Part shown: positions 1 to 8,322 of the stretch, piece by piece
Layout of the letters: each line of letters opens with the position of its first letter
Position numbering within the stretch: the first letter of the stretch is position 1
From: an uncultured Prevotella sp.
Lineage (GTDB): Bacteria; Bacteroidota; Bacteroidia; Bacteroidales; Bacteroidaceae
Direction: 5' to 3'
Assembly: GCA_900546575.1 (NCBI GenBank)
Contig: URDM01000042.1
Span: forward strand, 1 to 26,249
Length of the DNA: 26,249 nucleotides
Made by a program: the position numbers and the translations under genes
Notes under the pieces: generated by a model
Database searches by the model: none
The model's input: only the letters and a program-made list of their open reading frames with translations
Told to the model about the DNA's origin: nothing

Positions 1-2
1 TG

Positions 3-62
3 CAATACGTAAACTTCATTAACGACAAGCCCATTGGCAGAATTAAGTATGCACTAAATTAA
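3..62 (+). CDS. C-terminal fragment of a plus-strand ORF, possibly a transposase
   Basis: This frame is open from the left edge and reads QYVNFINDKPIGRIKYALN before a TAA stop at 60-62. The residues look like a real protein tail (aromatic and basic, ending in IKYALN). From memory it resembles the C-terminal end of insertion-sequence transposases, perhaps IS982-like, but 19 residues cannot prove this. It overlaps the stop of the truncated minus-strand peptidase, which fits an element inserted into that gene. An accidental open frame is possible. Confidence 0.3.
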   Translation, partial: QYVNFINDKPIGRIKYALN

Positions 63-1625
63 TTCCGCCAACAGGTTCTTATCTATATTGCTATAGAGAA
101 TCTGATATGATATCTGGTTCTTTCTGCCATTGCCACGTGTCAGACAAGTAGTCTTGTGAGCGCCATCGAGAGAAACCTTCCACCAATCATACGCATCCAT
201 GATATATACTGATTTTCCATCAGCAGACCATCCGGAAATGCCATAAGCAGGAGCCGGAGCAGGCTGGTCATGCTTTTCACTATAAATTGGATATGGAATA
301 TCTGCAGAGGCATTGGTTACTTCTCCAGTCTCAGAGTCGAACTTATTCCAATTCTGCTTGACAGGATCATAGACGAGAGCCCATCTTCCTGTAGGAGACC
401 ATTTAGGCCGATCAATGTATTCTTTACCTAACAACTGGTTAGCGCCTGTGCGTATATCAACGAGATAGAGGTCATAAGGTTGCTTTTCTCTCCATTCCTT
501 TTCTTTCTCATATGGAGTTTCATCCATATAGAGCACGTAATTGAAATCTTCCATCTTACGGAAAGGCAAAATTAATTTACCTTCTGCAGGAGCAACCTTT
601 ACAAGTTGATGTGTAGTACGATTGTAGATGTATTTTTCGTAGGATGGTGTTACCATTGACCTTGCAGTCTGCAATGTAGGCACTTCCATTTCATCCCATG
701 TCCAAAGTTCGAGTTCAAAGCTATCATCTTTCTTTCTGGTTTCTTTGATTCTCTTTGGCATTGGAGTGTTGACATCTGTCAATTCGAGCATCACATAGTT
801 CGGATTGAGCATCAGACTACGCTTTACGATTCTAAGATTCTTAGGAACAGAAACCTCTGAAACTACGAACAAAGTATCAACGGTACGCTGAGCCAAATCG
901 AAAGTGCAATAGATAGAATCCTTGACATTGAACTTACCAGAGAGTGTCTTCTTATCAAAAGAGAAGAATTTAGCCATTGAGTTCTTCTGCGCTTTGCAGA
1001 GAGTCTTGTATGGACCCATTATTGGACCATACTTTATATGGCAATCTTCTTCGACATCCTGAAGGAAGATGACGTTTCGTCCATTGTTGTAAAAGCTGAA
1101 ACTGAGAGTATTCTTCACGCAGACAGAATCCTTATTGCTAAGGTTTCTGATGATGAGATTATTGTGGCTCTTGATGTTTTTTTCTTTATTTTCAGGGACA
1201 AACAAGCGTGAAGCAGCGAAGTTGGTTCCCTTAACAGGCTCAAATGGCTCTGGATGTTGCCATACTGTCTTCTTACATGATGGCAAATCATAGATATAGG
1301 TGCGCTCTGTACCAGTAGAATCGGCGAGAGAGAAATAAAGATTCTTATCTTGATTGAAAAAGAATACATTTAGCATATCACCTAATTCTACACGCTTTGA
1401 TGGGTTCTTACTATCGTAAAGGATAGTAGAATTTACGACATCCGCATTGCTTTCTGGATCGATAGGCACAATCTTATAAGTCACATATCTACCTGTAGGT
1501 GACAGTTTTGCATTGTCCACACGCATCCATTTTGAGCATGCATCAATGTCAAGAGGACGCTTTTGCTGAGCAAAAGAATAGCTTGCGACTAAGGAAAAAG
1601 CAATGATGCCTAATAATTTATTCAT
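54..1625 (-). pseudogene. S9 (prolyl oligopeptidase) family peptidase, truncated to the beta-propeller
   Basis: A 523-residue product starts at ATG 1625 with a signal peptide (MNKLLGIIAFSLVASYSFAQ). It contains only the N-terminal part of an S9 peptidase: WD/propeller-like strands such as LSPTGRYVTYK near residue 41, WSPTGRWALVYD in the later third and ISGWSADGKSVYIMD near the end. Family members usually run 700-900 residues and end in an alpha/beta-hydrolase domain with the catalytic Ser, Asp and His. Here the frame stops at 54-56 (TAG) before any GxSxG motif, so no peptidase activity is expected. Reading on past the stop to the window edge gives no recognisable peptidase sequence, and a plus-strand reading frame occupies the same bases. 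The likely cause is an insertion or rearrangement at about 60-110. The gene lies downstream of the operon terminator at 1739-1767, so it probably had its own promoter, which I could not identify. Confidence 0.75.
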
Positions 1626-1738
1626 TTTTTGTCTTTCTTATTTTTGTATGATGAATACAGGAAGTAGATAGCAGATTGAGAAAAGACTGCACTTACTATC
1701 CACTTATCAAGACGTTTACTCACTTTGTTTTAGCAAAA

Positions 1739-1767
1739 AGCGTTGCTATTTTTAGTATAGCAACGCT
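1739..1767 (-). terminator. Rho-independent terminator after the DPP IV-like gene
   Basis: A perfect 11-bp inverted repeat (AGCGTTGCTAT at 1739-1749 and ATAGCAACGCT at 1757-1767) encloses a 7-nt loop. On the minus strand it is followed by TTTTT. It sits about 60 nt past the stop codon at 1830, so it is well placed to end the susC-susD-DUF4843-PKD-peptidase transcript and separates the truncated peptidase gene from that operon. Confidence 0.8.
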
Positions 1768-1829
1768 CTTGCCTTTACTTTTGGCTTTTCTATGTAAAAG
1801 AAAGATTGAGAATATATCTTCTACTACTA

Positions 1830-4193
1830 TTATTTTAACTGGTAAACATTTGCCCAGTCGTCCACACGATTATCACCAATCAGATGCTTAGCGAAGAAGC
1901 GGAACATCTTCTGCTGGAAATAATCTTCAGCACTTCCATAGCCGTGTCCGGCTCCTGGTATTACGAGAAGATCGAAGTCCTTACCCGCCTTGATGAGTGC
2001 ATCAGCAAGACGATAGGTATTTGCTGGGTTTACGTTAGTATCCATATCACCTGTAACGAGGAGGAGATTACCCTTGAGGTTCTTAGCAAGTTCCTGATTG
2101 GTTTTTACTGTGAACTTGAAGTCGTAATCAGTCTTCTTATTACCAAGGCTATCAGTTACAGTCTTAGCGACTTCCTTTACGCCATTGTAGCACTCACCCC
2201 AACCACGGTTATAGATATTATTATCGTGGTTACCAGAGCATGATACAGCAGCCTTATAGAAATCAGGATAGGTCATAAGAGCAGCAGCAGCCATGAAGCC
2301 ACCACCTGAGTGACCATAAATACCAACACGGTTGATGTCGATATAGTCGAATCGCTTGGCAAGCTGCTCAATGGCATACTTGTCGTCGGCAAGAGGATAG
2401 TCACGCATGTTACCGTATCCATAAGTATGATAGAACTTACCACGCATTGGAGTATCACCACGGTGACCTACCTTGATTACGATACATCCCATCTGTGCCA
2501 TTGTAGTACAGTATGTCTCGCAGAGTGAGAAATCAACTGGTACGAATCCATAATAAGGACCAGGATATACCACAGAGATGATAGGGTACTTCTTCTTAGG
2601 ATCGAAGTCAGCTGGCTTCCACATTACGCCATAGAGGTCTGTCATATTATCAGCAGCCTTTACGCAGAATGCTTCTGGAGCAACCCATCCCTGAGCTACA
2701 GCACCGCTGATGTCAGGCTGAGCCAACTTAATGAGAGTCTTACCATTATTATTCTTGAGCAGGATTGTAGGCACCTGATCTACTCTTGAGAATACGTCAA
2801 CGAAATAGCGATTTGTCTTTGTAAACTCTACGTTGTGCTGACCGTTCTCAATAGCGATTGGTGTGACACCTTCGCGGTCGATATGAGCCTTGTAAACTGT
2901 ATAGCAGTGAGGATTAATGCCCTTCTCCTTACCATAGCCATTGAGGTAAATAGTACGATTAAGAGTATCGACAGAGCAGATATTACCAGCTACCCAGTTA
3001 CCTGAAGTAATGGTATTGAGGAGCTTACCGTCGCCATTGTAGTGGTAATAGTGTCCCCATCCTGTGCGCTCAGAGCGGAAGAGGATATCCTTACCATTGT
3101 TGAGGATAGAGATATTCTTAGCGTGTGGGTCACGATAAGGCTTGTCCTCCTCATGGATAACGGTCTTAACCTCCATAGTAGAAGTATTGATAGAGATAAG
3201 ATCTACTTCATCCCAAGTACGCTTAATACGCTCAAGGAACAAGAGCTTGCTATCAGGAGTAGCATGTACGAAGTAGAAGCACTGATCCTTCCACTTAGCT
3301 ACATCAGCCTTTTTGCAAGTGCGCTCCTTAACGTCGATGATAGCGACCTCATACTGTGTGAGGTTTTTATCGCCAGCATACTCGTACTTATAGGTAGTGA
3401 GGCTTGGCTTCTTAGTGAGGGAATTGACTACCCAGAGGTCAGCGAGCTCGCGGTCGTCTTCCTTAATGATGTACACGTGACGGCTGTCTTCACACCATCT
3501 TGCGTCAGTCTGTACCTCAGAGTAAGGGTTCTTCAATGTGCGCTCTTCTCTGTGGTTACCGTAAGAGAAATTCTTGACACCATCGAATGTGAGCTGTACC
3601 TCAGTGGTATCCATGCCCATTTTCTCATTACCTCTTACATATAGGTTGTAGTGCTTAGCATAGAGGATGTACTTCTTGTCTGGTGACAACTTCATCCAGC
3701 TATACATAGGACCATCCATCTCATCCTCTTTCTTCTTTATCTCTGTGAGAATGGTAGTGTGTCGATTGTAGCGATAGTACTTACTGCTGTAATCGAACTC
3801 GAAGGTGCTGAGGTCCTTAGAGAAGTTCTCAGGATTGATATGCAAATCTCTTGCATTGATAGGCTTGCGTGTCTCAAAGCTGAGTCTTTGCGCCATGATG
3901 TCATTGTCGAAGAGTTTCTCTTGCTTACGCTTATCTGGCATTACCAAATAATAGTCTTTTCCCTTTGTTGTCTCAAAGTTATACCAGAAGTTATCTGTAT
4001 TATTGATTGAATTAGGGAATATGGTGAGTGAAATCTTTGAGTATTTTCCACCCAAACCAAACTCTTTGAATTGATTCACCAACTCGAAGTTAGCGCGATG
4101 GTTTTCTTCTGCTGGTGTAGTGGTTACTTGCGCTTGGGAAGTTGCGCTGAGCGCAACTCCAAGTGCAGAAAGTAAAAGAGTTTTACAATTCAT
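1830..4193 (-). CDS. S9 family serine peptidase, DPP IV-like, secreted
   Basis: The 787-residue protein begins with a signal peptide cleaved near SQAQ (about residue 22) and should act in the periplasm, or at the cell surface if exported further. Residues about 100-480 form the DPP IV-type N-terminal propeller (motifs such as LSPDKKYILYAK and DARWCEDSRHVY). Residues about 530-787 are the alpha/beta-hydrolase domain. The catalytic triad is complete: Ser629 in GIYGHSGGG, Asp718 in TGDMDTNVNP and His750 in PGAGHGYG. Members of this family cut dipeptides or short peptides after Pro or Ala; the exact specificity cannot be read from sequence. It is the last gene of operon B, 27 nt after the PKD-like gene, which supports a role in trimming peptides brought in by the adjacent SusC/SusD pair. 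It is followed by a strong terminator at 1739-1767. Confidence 0.92.
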   Translation of the reverse strand: MNCKTLLLSALGVALSATSQAQVTTTPAEENHRANFELVNQFKEFGLGGKYSKISLTIFPNSINNTDNFWYNFETTKGKDYYLVMPDKRKQEKLFDNDIMAQRLSFETRKPINARDLHINPENFSKDLSTFEFDYSSKYYRYNRHTTILTEIKKKEDEMDGPMYSWMKLSPDKKYILYAKHYNLYVRGNEKMGMDTTEVQLTFDGVKNFSYGNHREERTLKNPYSEVQTDARWCEDSRHVYIIKEDDRELADLWVVNSLTKKPSLTTYKYEYAGDKNLTQYEVAIIDVKERTCKKADVAKWKDQCFYFVHATPDSKLLFLERIKRTWDEVDLISINTSTMEVKTVIHEEDKPYRDPHAKNISILNNGKDILFRSERTGWGHYYHYNGDGKLLNTITSGNWVAGNICSVDTLNRTIYLNGYGKEKGINPHCYTVYKAHIDREGVTPIAIENGQHNVEFTKTNRYFVDVFSRVDQVPTILLKNNNGKTLIKLAQPDISGAVAQGWVAPEAFCVKAADNMTDLYGVMWKPADFDPKKKYPIISVVYPGPYYGFVPVDFSLCETYCTTMAQMGCIVIKVGHRGDTPMRGKFYHTYGYGNMRDYPLADDKYAIEQLAKRFDYIDINRVGIYGHSGGGFMAAAALMTYPDFYKAAVSCSGNHDNNIYNRGWGECYNGVKEVAKTVTDSLGNKKTDYDFKFTVKTNQELAKNLKGNLLLVTGDMDTNVNPANTYRLADALIKAGKDFDLLVIPGAGHGYGSAEDYFQQKMFRFFAKHLIGDNRVDDWANVYQLK

Positions 4194-4220
4194 GATACTA
4201 TATATATTTTTTTCTTTTAA

Positions 4221-5954
4221 TTAAAAACCGAAGCTGAAATAGCCGAATGACTTACCACCCTTATAGAGTACATCTACGATGTTTCCGAATTTATTGTCCT
4301 TTACGAACTCATTAGGGAAGAGCTGGTTCATTGTAGCCTTTAAGCAGTTACCATCCTCATCTTTCTGTTCGTTGATAGAGAAAATGAAGAATTCACCATT
4401 CTCCAAAGCAACGCCGAGCTGACCTGGATAATCATACATCGCGGTCTTAAGATAAAGAGCGATATCCTGTACGTCTAATGAAACGATGTCAGAGTCGAAA
4501 GTCTTGATGAGCTGTCTTTCTCCAAGCATTTCTACCTTTGTATCTCTGTTCTTACCGTACTGGCAGTAGTAGAGCTTATTACCATCAGCAATGATGACAT
4601 AGTTCTTGAAATAGAATACAGCCATGTCCTTGTAATTATTGATAGTTCCAAAAGGACGCTTGTAGTATTCCTCTACTCTAACAATCTTCTGCATGTTATT
4701 GTAAGGAGCATCAATCTCAAAGCTGAACAAAGAGCACTGATTTGTCTTAGGATCACGAGAGAGAGCAATGTAAGAAGGGATAGAGGTAGTGATATCACGA
4801 CCGCTTGATGAACTTGCCTTAACAATCTGGCGCACATCTACGATTTCGTCCTTCATCTTATTGAAGCTGAGACCAGGATATGTAGAAGGAGAAGGAGTGA
4901 GATCATATACGTTACTGCTACGTACACGGCTACTCTCATTGATTGTGGACAACTGTCTGAACGACATTGGAACACCGCCATCACAAATAGCTACGAGAGA
5001 ATTATCCTCTGTAAGAGCAATCATTGTCTTGTCATTTGGACCGTCAAATTTGCGATACTCAAACAAGCGCTTGAACTTCATGCCATTGTTGATAGGCACT
5101 GGAGTGTAGCGACCTGCATGGAAGTCAGCAGCATCAGGCTTAACATTACAATAGATATAGCCATTCTCATCGCGCAGTGCCTTCATACTGAATGTGAAAG
5201 AACCTTCAGCGAGCTTGATACCCTCTGGCTGCTGTCCATCACCAAACTCATCGAGAGTGTAGGACGCATGCTCGAGGTTGTTACCATCGAGTTCTTCCCA
5301 CTGGTCACCCTGAATGACGATTTCGTCATAAACAGAAACTCCATAATATCCGTAGTAGTCACAGTTACCTACCGCCAAGAACATCTTTTTAGGGTTGGTT
5401 GGCAGATTAGGATTGAGGTTTCTCTTGCAATCTGTATAGATGACAGAGTCTCTTGTGAGATCCTTTCCATTATACTGTAATGTATATTGCATAGAAGAAG
5501 GAGTGATAAAATTGAGCACTGATTTTCCATTCTCATCCTTACTCAAGATCACCCAACCTCTCTGATACTCAGCCATAACTGTGACTGTAGCACTTCTACC
5601 ATACTTGATGCCAGTCTTATTGTCAATGACATAGAAAGACACCTCGTAAGCTCCACTCTTGTCAAAAACGAAAGTGTGGGTCTGAGCAGTTGCGCCTTCC
5701 ACCTTCTCTGCATTGATAGTCCATTCGAAGGTAACGTCTGGATTTTCCTTGTCAATGGTGTATTCGAAAGTTGGAGAGAGAGTCAATTCCTGGCCTACAG
5801 CTACACTGTAGCTTGACTTCATGTTATTGAAGTTATTGATTCCGCCTTTGATCTCGTTGATGTTCTCATAGTTGTAGTTGTTGTCATCATCAATACAACT
5901 CACCATAGAACCAGTTGCAGCGAAAATGCAGGCAAATAAAAATATCTTTTTCAT
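4221..5954 (-). CDS. PKD-like family surface lipoprotein (operon B)
   Basis: The 577-residue protein has a lipoprotein signal with Cys20 in GSMVSC, followed by IDDD. Acidic residues directly after the cysteine match the Bacteroidetes signal for export to the cell surface. Residues about 45-125 look like a PKD/Ig-type beta domain (FEWTINAEKVEGATAQ, GAYEVSFYVIDNKTGIKYG). The remainder is a repetitive beta-rich region that I read as a propeller. It corresponds to the PKD-like lipoprotein usually found as fourth gene in SusC-SusD-DUF4843-PKD operons; in the B. thetaiotaomicron example it is, as I recall, a subunit of an oligopeptide-importing complex. It is 23 nt downstream of the DUF4843-like gene and shares its layout with the paralogue at 13449-14984. 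No enzymatic motif is seen; ligand capture is the likely role. Confidence 0.8.
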   Translation of the reverse strand: MKKIFLFACIFAATGSMVSCIDDDNNYNYENINEIKGGINNFNNMKSSYSVAVGQELTLSPTFEYTIDKENPDVTFEWTINAEKVEGATAQTHTFVFDKSGAYEVSFYVIDNKTGIKYGRSATVTVMAEYQRGWVILSKDENGKSVLNFITPSSMQYTLQYNGKDLTRDSVIYTDCKRNLNPNLPTNPKKMFLAVGNCDYYGYYGVSVYDEIVIQGDQWEELDGNNLEHASYTLDEFGDGQQPEGIKLAEGSFTFSMKALRDENGYIYCNVKPDAADFHAGRYTPVPINNGMKFKRLFEYRKFDGPNDKTMIALTEDNSLVAICDGGVPMSFRQLSTINESSRVRSSNVYDLTPSPSTYPGLSFNKMKDEIVDVRQIVKASSSSGRDITTSIPSYIALSRDPKTNQCSLFSFEIDAPYNNMQKIVRVEEYYKRPFGTINNYKDMAVFYFKNYVIIADGNKLYYCQYGKNRDTKVEMLGERQLIKTFDSDIVSLDVQDIALYLKTAMYDYPGQLGVALENGEFFIFSINEQKDEDGNCLKATMNQLFPNEFVKDNKFGNIVDVLYKGGKSFGYFSFGF

Positions 5955-5977
5955 ATTCTTTTTCGTTTTGTGGATGT

Positions 5978-6736
5978 TTATCCCGCAATAGGGACTTGGA
6001 TTTCTATACCAGTCTTTCTATCAGTGAGAGGGCCAAGGCCTTGAGCTGCTCTCTCAGCATTGATATTCTTAAGAGTATTCTTGAGCTTGAGAGAATATGT
6101 ACGAAGCATCTGCTTGTTCTTTCCATCAAAGATTACATCGTCTTTCTTCAACTCATCAAGGAACATCAGGTACTTGTCTTCATAGTATTCACCCAAATAG
6201 TAATCATCTACATCACTTCTACCACTAGCACCAGTCAATGACCACCAGTCAGGCTTGAAGATCATATCAGATACATTGAGGATAACGCGAGCGTATTCTC
6301 TGGTACCCTGCTTAGTGCTTCCCTCTTCTACCACCTGTAATGTGAGAAGGAAAGATTTAGTTTCCATTTCTGGTGACTTCTTGAGCTCAACATAGAAGAA
6401 ATTTTCCTCTGCATCATGTTTGATTACGCAATCCTCTGGCAGAATATAGCAGTCAGAAGGAAGAGTAGTACGCTTCTCATCGATAGCTACATGGAAATGG
6501 AGATCCTCAGTCAACACTCTTCCGAAAGCCTTTACAGGAATGGCGATACGCGCATTCTCACCTTCTTTATACATCTTGAAAGATACGATAGTGGTATCCT
6601 TTGTAAAGTCTTTTTCGAAATTGATGTATGAAGTATCATTACTGTTGGTAAGGATGCTCTCCTCTGAACATGAAATCAGAGGAAGAGCTGTGCAGCACAT
6701 TGCAATTGCTGCATATATGAGATTCTTTATCTTCAT
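5978..6736 (-). CDS. DUF4843-like surface lipoprotein (operon B)
   Basis: The 252-residue lipoprotein has its lipobox ending at Cys23 (LPLISC), followed by SEES. The body is beta-rich (YINFEKDFTKDTTIVSFKMY, ARIAIPVKAFGRVLTEDLHF, ETKSFLLTLQVVEEG) and ends in a short region with the DWW motif and helical segments. This fits the DUF4843 family, found almost only as the third gene of Sus-like operons with a PKD-like partner. It lies 23 nt after susD and 23 nt before the PKD-like gene. The paralogue at 15006-15698 shares the same plan, including paired YxNF/YVGF starts and the 'L-T-L' strand near the middle. The molecular function is not proven; it is probably an accessory subunit of the transporter on the outer face of the outer membrane. 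Confidence 0.78.
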   Translation of the reverse strand: MKIKNLIYAAIAMCCTALPLISCSEESILTNSNDTSYINFEKDFTKDTTIVSFKMYKEGENARIAIPVKAFGRVLTEDLHFHVAIDEKRTTLPSDCYILPEDCVIKHDAEENFFYVELKKSPEMETKSFLLTLQVVEEGSTKQGTREYARVILNVSDMIFKPDWWSLTGASGRSDVDDYYLGEYYEDKYLMFLDELKKDDVIFDGKNKQMLRTYSLKLKNTLKNINAERAAQGLGPLTDRKTGIEIQVPIAG

Positions 6737-6759
6737 TGCAAATAAATCCTTTATAAATT

Positions 6760-8310
6760 CTACTTGATATTGCTTTCAGATGCTGGCTTTGGAAGAACAA
6801 AGTTTTCATTGCTTGGGAGGATGTCATCACCACCGTACTTAGCAGTAGGAATAATCTTGTTCAAACGCTTGTAGATAAAGAAGGTCTGACCCTCACCTAC
6901 AAACTCTCTGCGTGCATCATTGATAAGAGCATCCATAAACTCTTCTGTAGTGTTTATCTCGCTCAAGTTTGGTCTTCTGATACCTCTACCCTGCTTGACA
7001 ATAGTAAGATAGTTCTTAGCTTCATTCATCTTGTTAGCATCAGCTGGATCGAAGATTGCCTCTGCAGCAATATAATAAACCTCTGACATACGAATCATTG
7101 GGATGAGCGTATTGTTTACAGGTCCATACTGTGAACTCTCCTGCTGCTTGTTGTACTTCAAAGGACGGAAATAATAACCATCCTGCTTAGATTCAAACTG
7201 GTAAAGACATCTCCAGTCTTCTTCCTTTTCATCGCCGAAATAATTATCGATCATGAAGTCTTCCCAACAGAGATAGCTCTGATTATATTCATCATTACCA
7301 TCTGAACCATGGTTGATTTCAGCATCCCAATCTACAAGTTCCTTTTTAGAATAGAGACCGAAAATGATGTTCTCGTACATCTTAATATTACCAGCCTCAA
7401 TATTCTTAGGACCGAAGTAAGAAGAAGTCACAGCCTTATAGTAACCCTTCCTGCTCTCAATGTCGATAAGAGCCTTAGCCTGCTCGTAAGCCTCTGCCTT
7501 CATACCAGCATAGAGATATACGCGAGCAAGGAGCGCTGTAACAGCGAAATAGTTCATACGGAATCCGCGGAGAGAGAAGAAGAGCTTATTGCCTGCGCCT
7601 GGACGATTGAATCGAGAGTTAGGATCATTAGAAACATCTCTCTTACCCTCAAGGAGATAGAGCGCTTCCTGAGCAGTCTTGAGGTCATTGATGATTTTTT
7701 CCATACACTGGGAAACGGTCTTATTATCACTGAGATAAGCAGGATAATAGTCGATGTATGGGATAAAGGTCTTATCACCAGGATTTGTAACAGGAGCTGG
7801 AGCATAGATACGGAGGAGATCGAAGTGAATCATCGCTCTCAATGCGATAGCCTCATTGAGGATTAACTTACGCTCGAAATCACCGAGATAGAAGATAGTA
7901 GTATCTGCAGCTGCAGTTTCTGCCTGCTGAATCAACTCATTACAGTTTGCAATAGCATTCCAAGCAGCACTCCACATACCGTCAGTAGTAGGAGTCAACT
8001 CAGAGTCTGTGAATTCAAGACTTGAAATCTTCTTCATAGCCTTACCGCCACCACCGTCAGGAGCGACATACAAACTATATTCTTGTCCCCAAGCATCGAT
8101 AATACCCCATGACAAATTACTACCATAGAGGTCAAAAGAAGCCATCTGACGGTAGATACCATTCAGAGCTGTCTGATAGCCTTGACCTGAAGAGAACAAG
8201 TATTCTTCCTTGATTTCATCTGAAGGATTGATATCCAACCAGTCAGAACATGATGCAAGGGAGAGTCCCATTACCATCAGGGATATGATGTTTAAATATA
8301 TCTTTTTCAT
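6760..8310 (-). CDS. RagB/SusD family nutrient-binding lipoprotein (operon B)
   Basis: The 516-residue SusD-type protein has lipobox Cys21 (LSLASC), followed by SDWLDINPSDEI, the classic SusD start. The N-terminal SusD-like region includes NGIYRQMASFDLYGS and the helical stretch with ALRAMIHFDLLRIYAPAP near residue 150-165. The C-terminal RagB/SusD domain includes RMSEVYYIAAEA and the ending segment RREFVGEGQTFFIYKRL, which is diagnostic of the family. SusD forms the hinged lid over its SusC barrel and binds substrate. It starts 12 nt after the susC stop, so the two are co-transcribed and probably made in matched amounts. Substrate is inferred from context (peptides rather than glycans), not from SusD itself. 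Confidence 0.95.
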   Translation of the reverse strand: MKKIYLNIISLMVMGLSLASCSDWLDINPSDEIKEEYLFSSGQGYQTALNGIYRQMASFDLYGSNLSWGIIDAWGQEYSLYVAPDGGGGKAMKKISSLEFTDSELTPTTDGMWSAAWNAIANCNELIQQAETAAADTTIFYLGDFERKLILNEAIALRAMIHFDLLRIYAPAPVTNPGDKTFIPYIDYYPAYLSDNKTVSQCMEKIINDLKTAQEALYLLEGKRDVSNDPNSRFNRPGAGNKLFFSLRGFRMNYFAVTALLARVYLYAGMKAEAYEQAKALIDIESRKGYYKAVTSSYFGPKNIEAGNIKMYENIIFGLYSKKELVDWDAEINHGSDGNDEYNQSYLCWEDFMIDNYFGDEKEEDWRCLYQFESKQDGYYFRPLKYNKQQESSQYGPVNNTLIPMIRMSEVYYIAAEAIFDPADANKMNEAKNYLTIVKQGRGIRRPNLSEINTTEEFMDALINDARREFVGEGQTFFIYKRLNKIIPTAKYGGDDILPSNENFVLPKPASESNIK

Positions 8311-8322
8311 ATGTTTTCTGTT

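Noticed and set aside
3042..3644. Plus-strand open frame of 200 codons
   Set aside because: It is opposite the propeller of the DPP IV-like peptidase; the hydrophobic composition is what antisense of beta-propeller codons gives.
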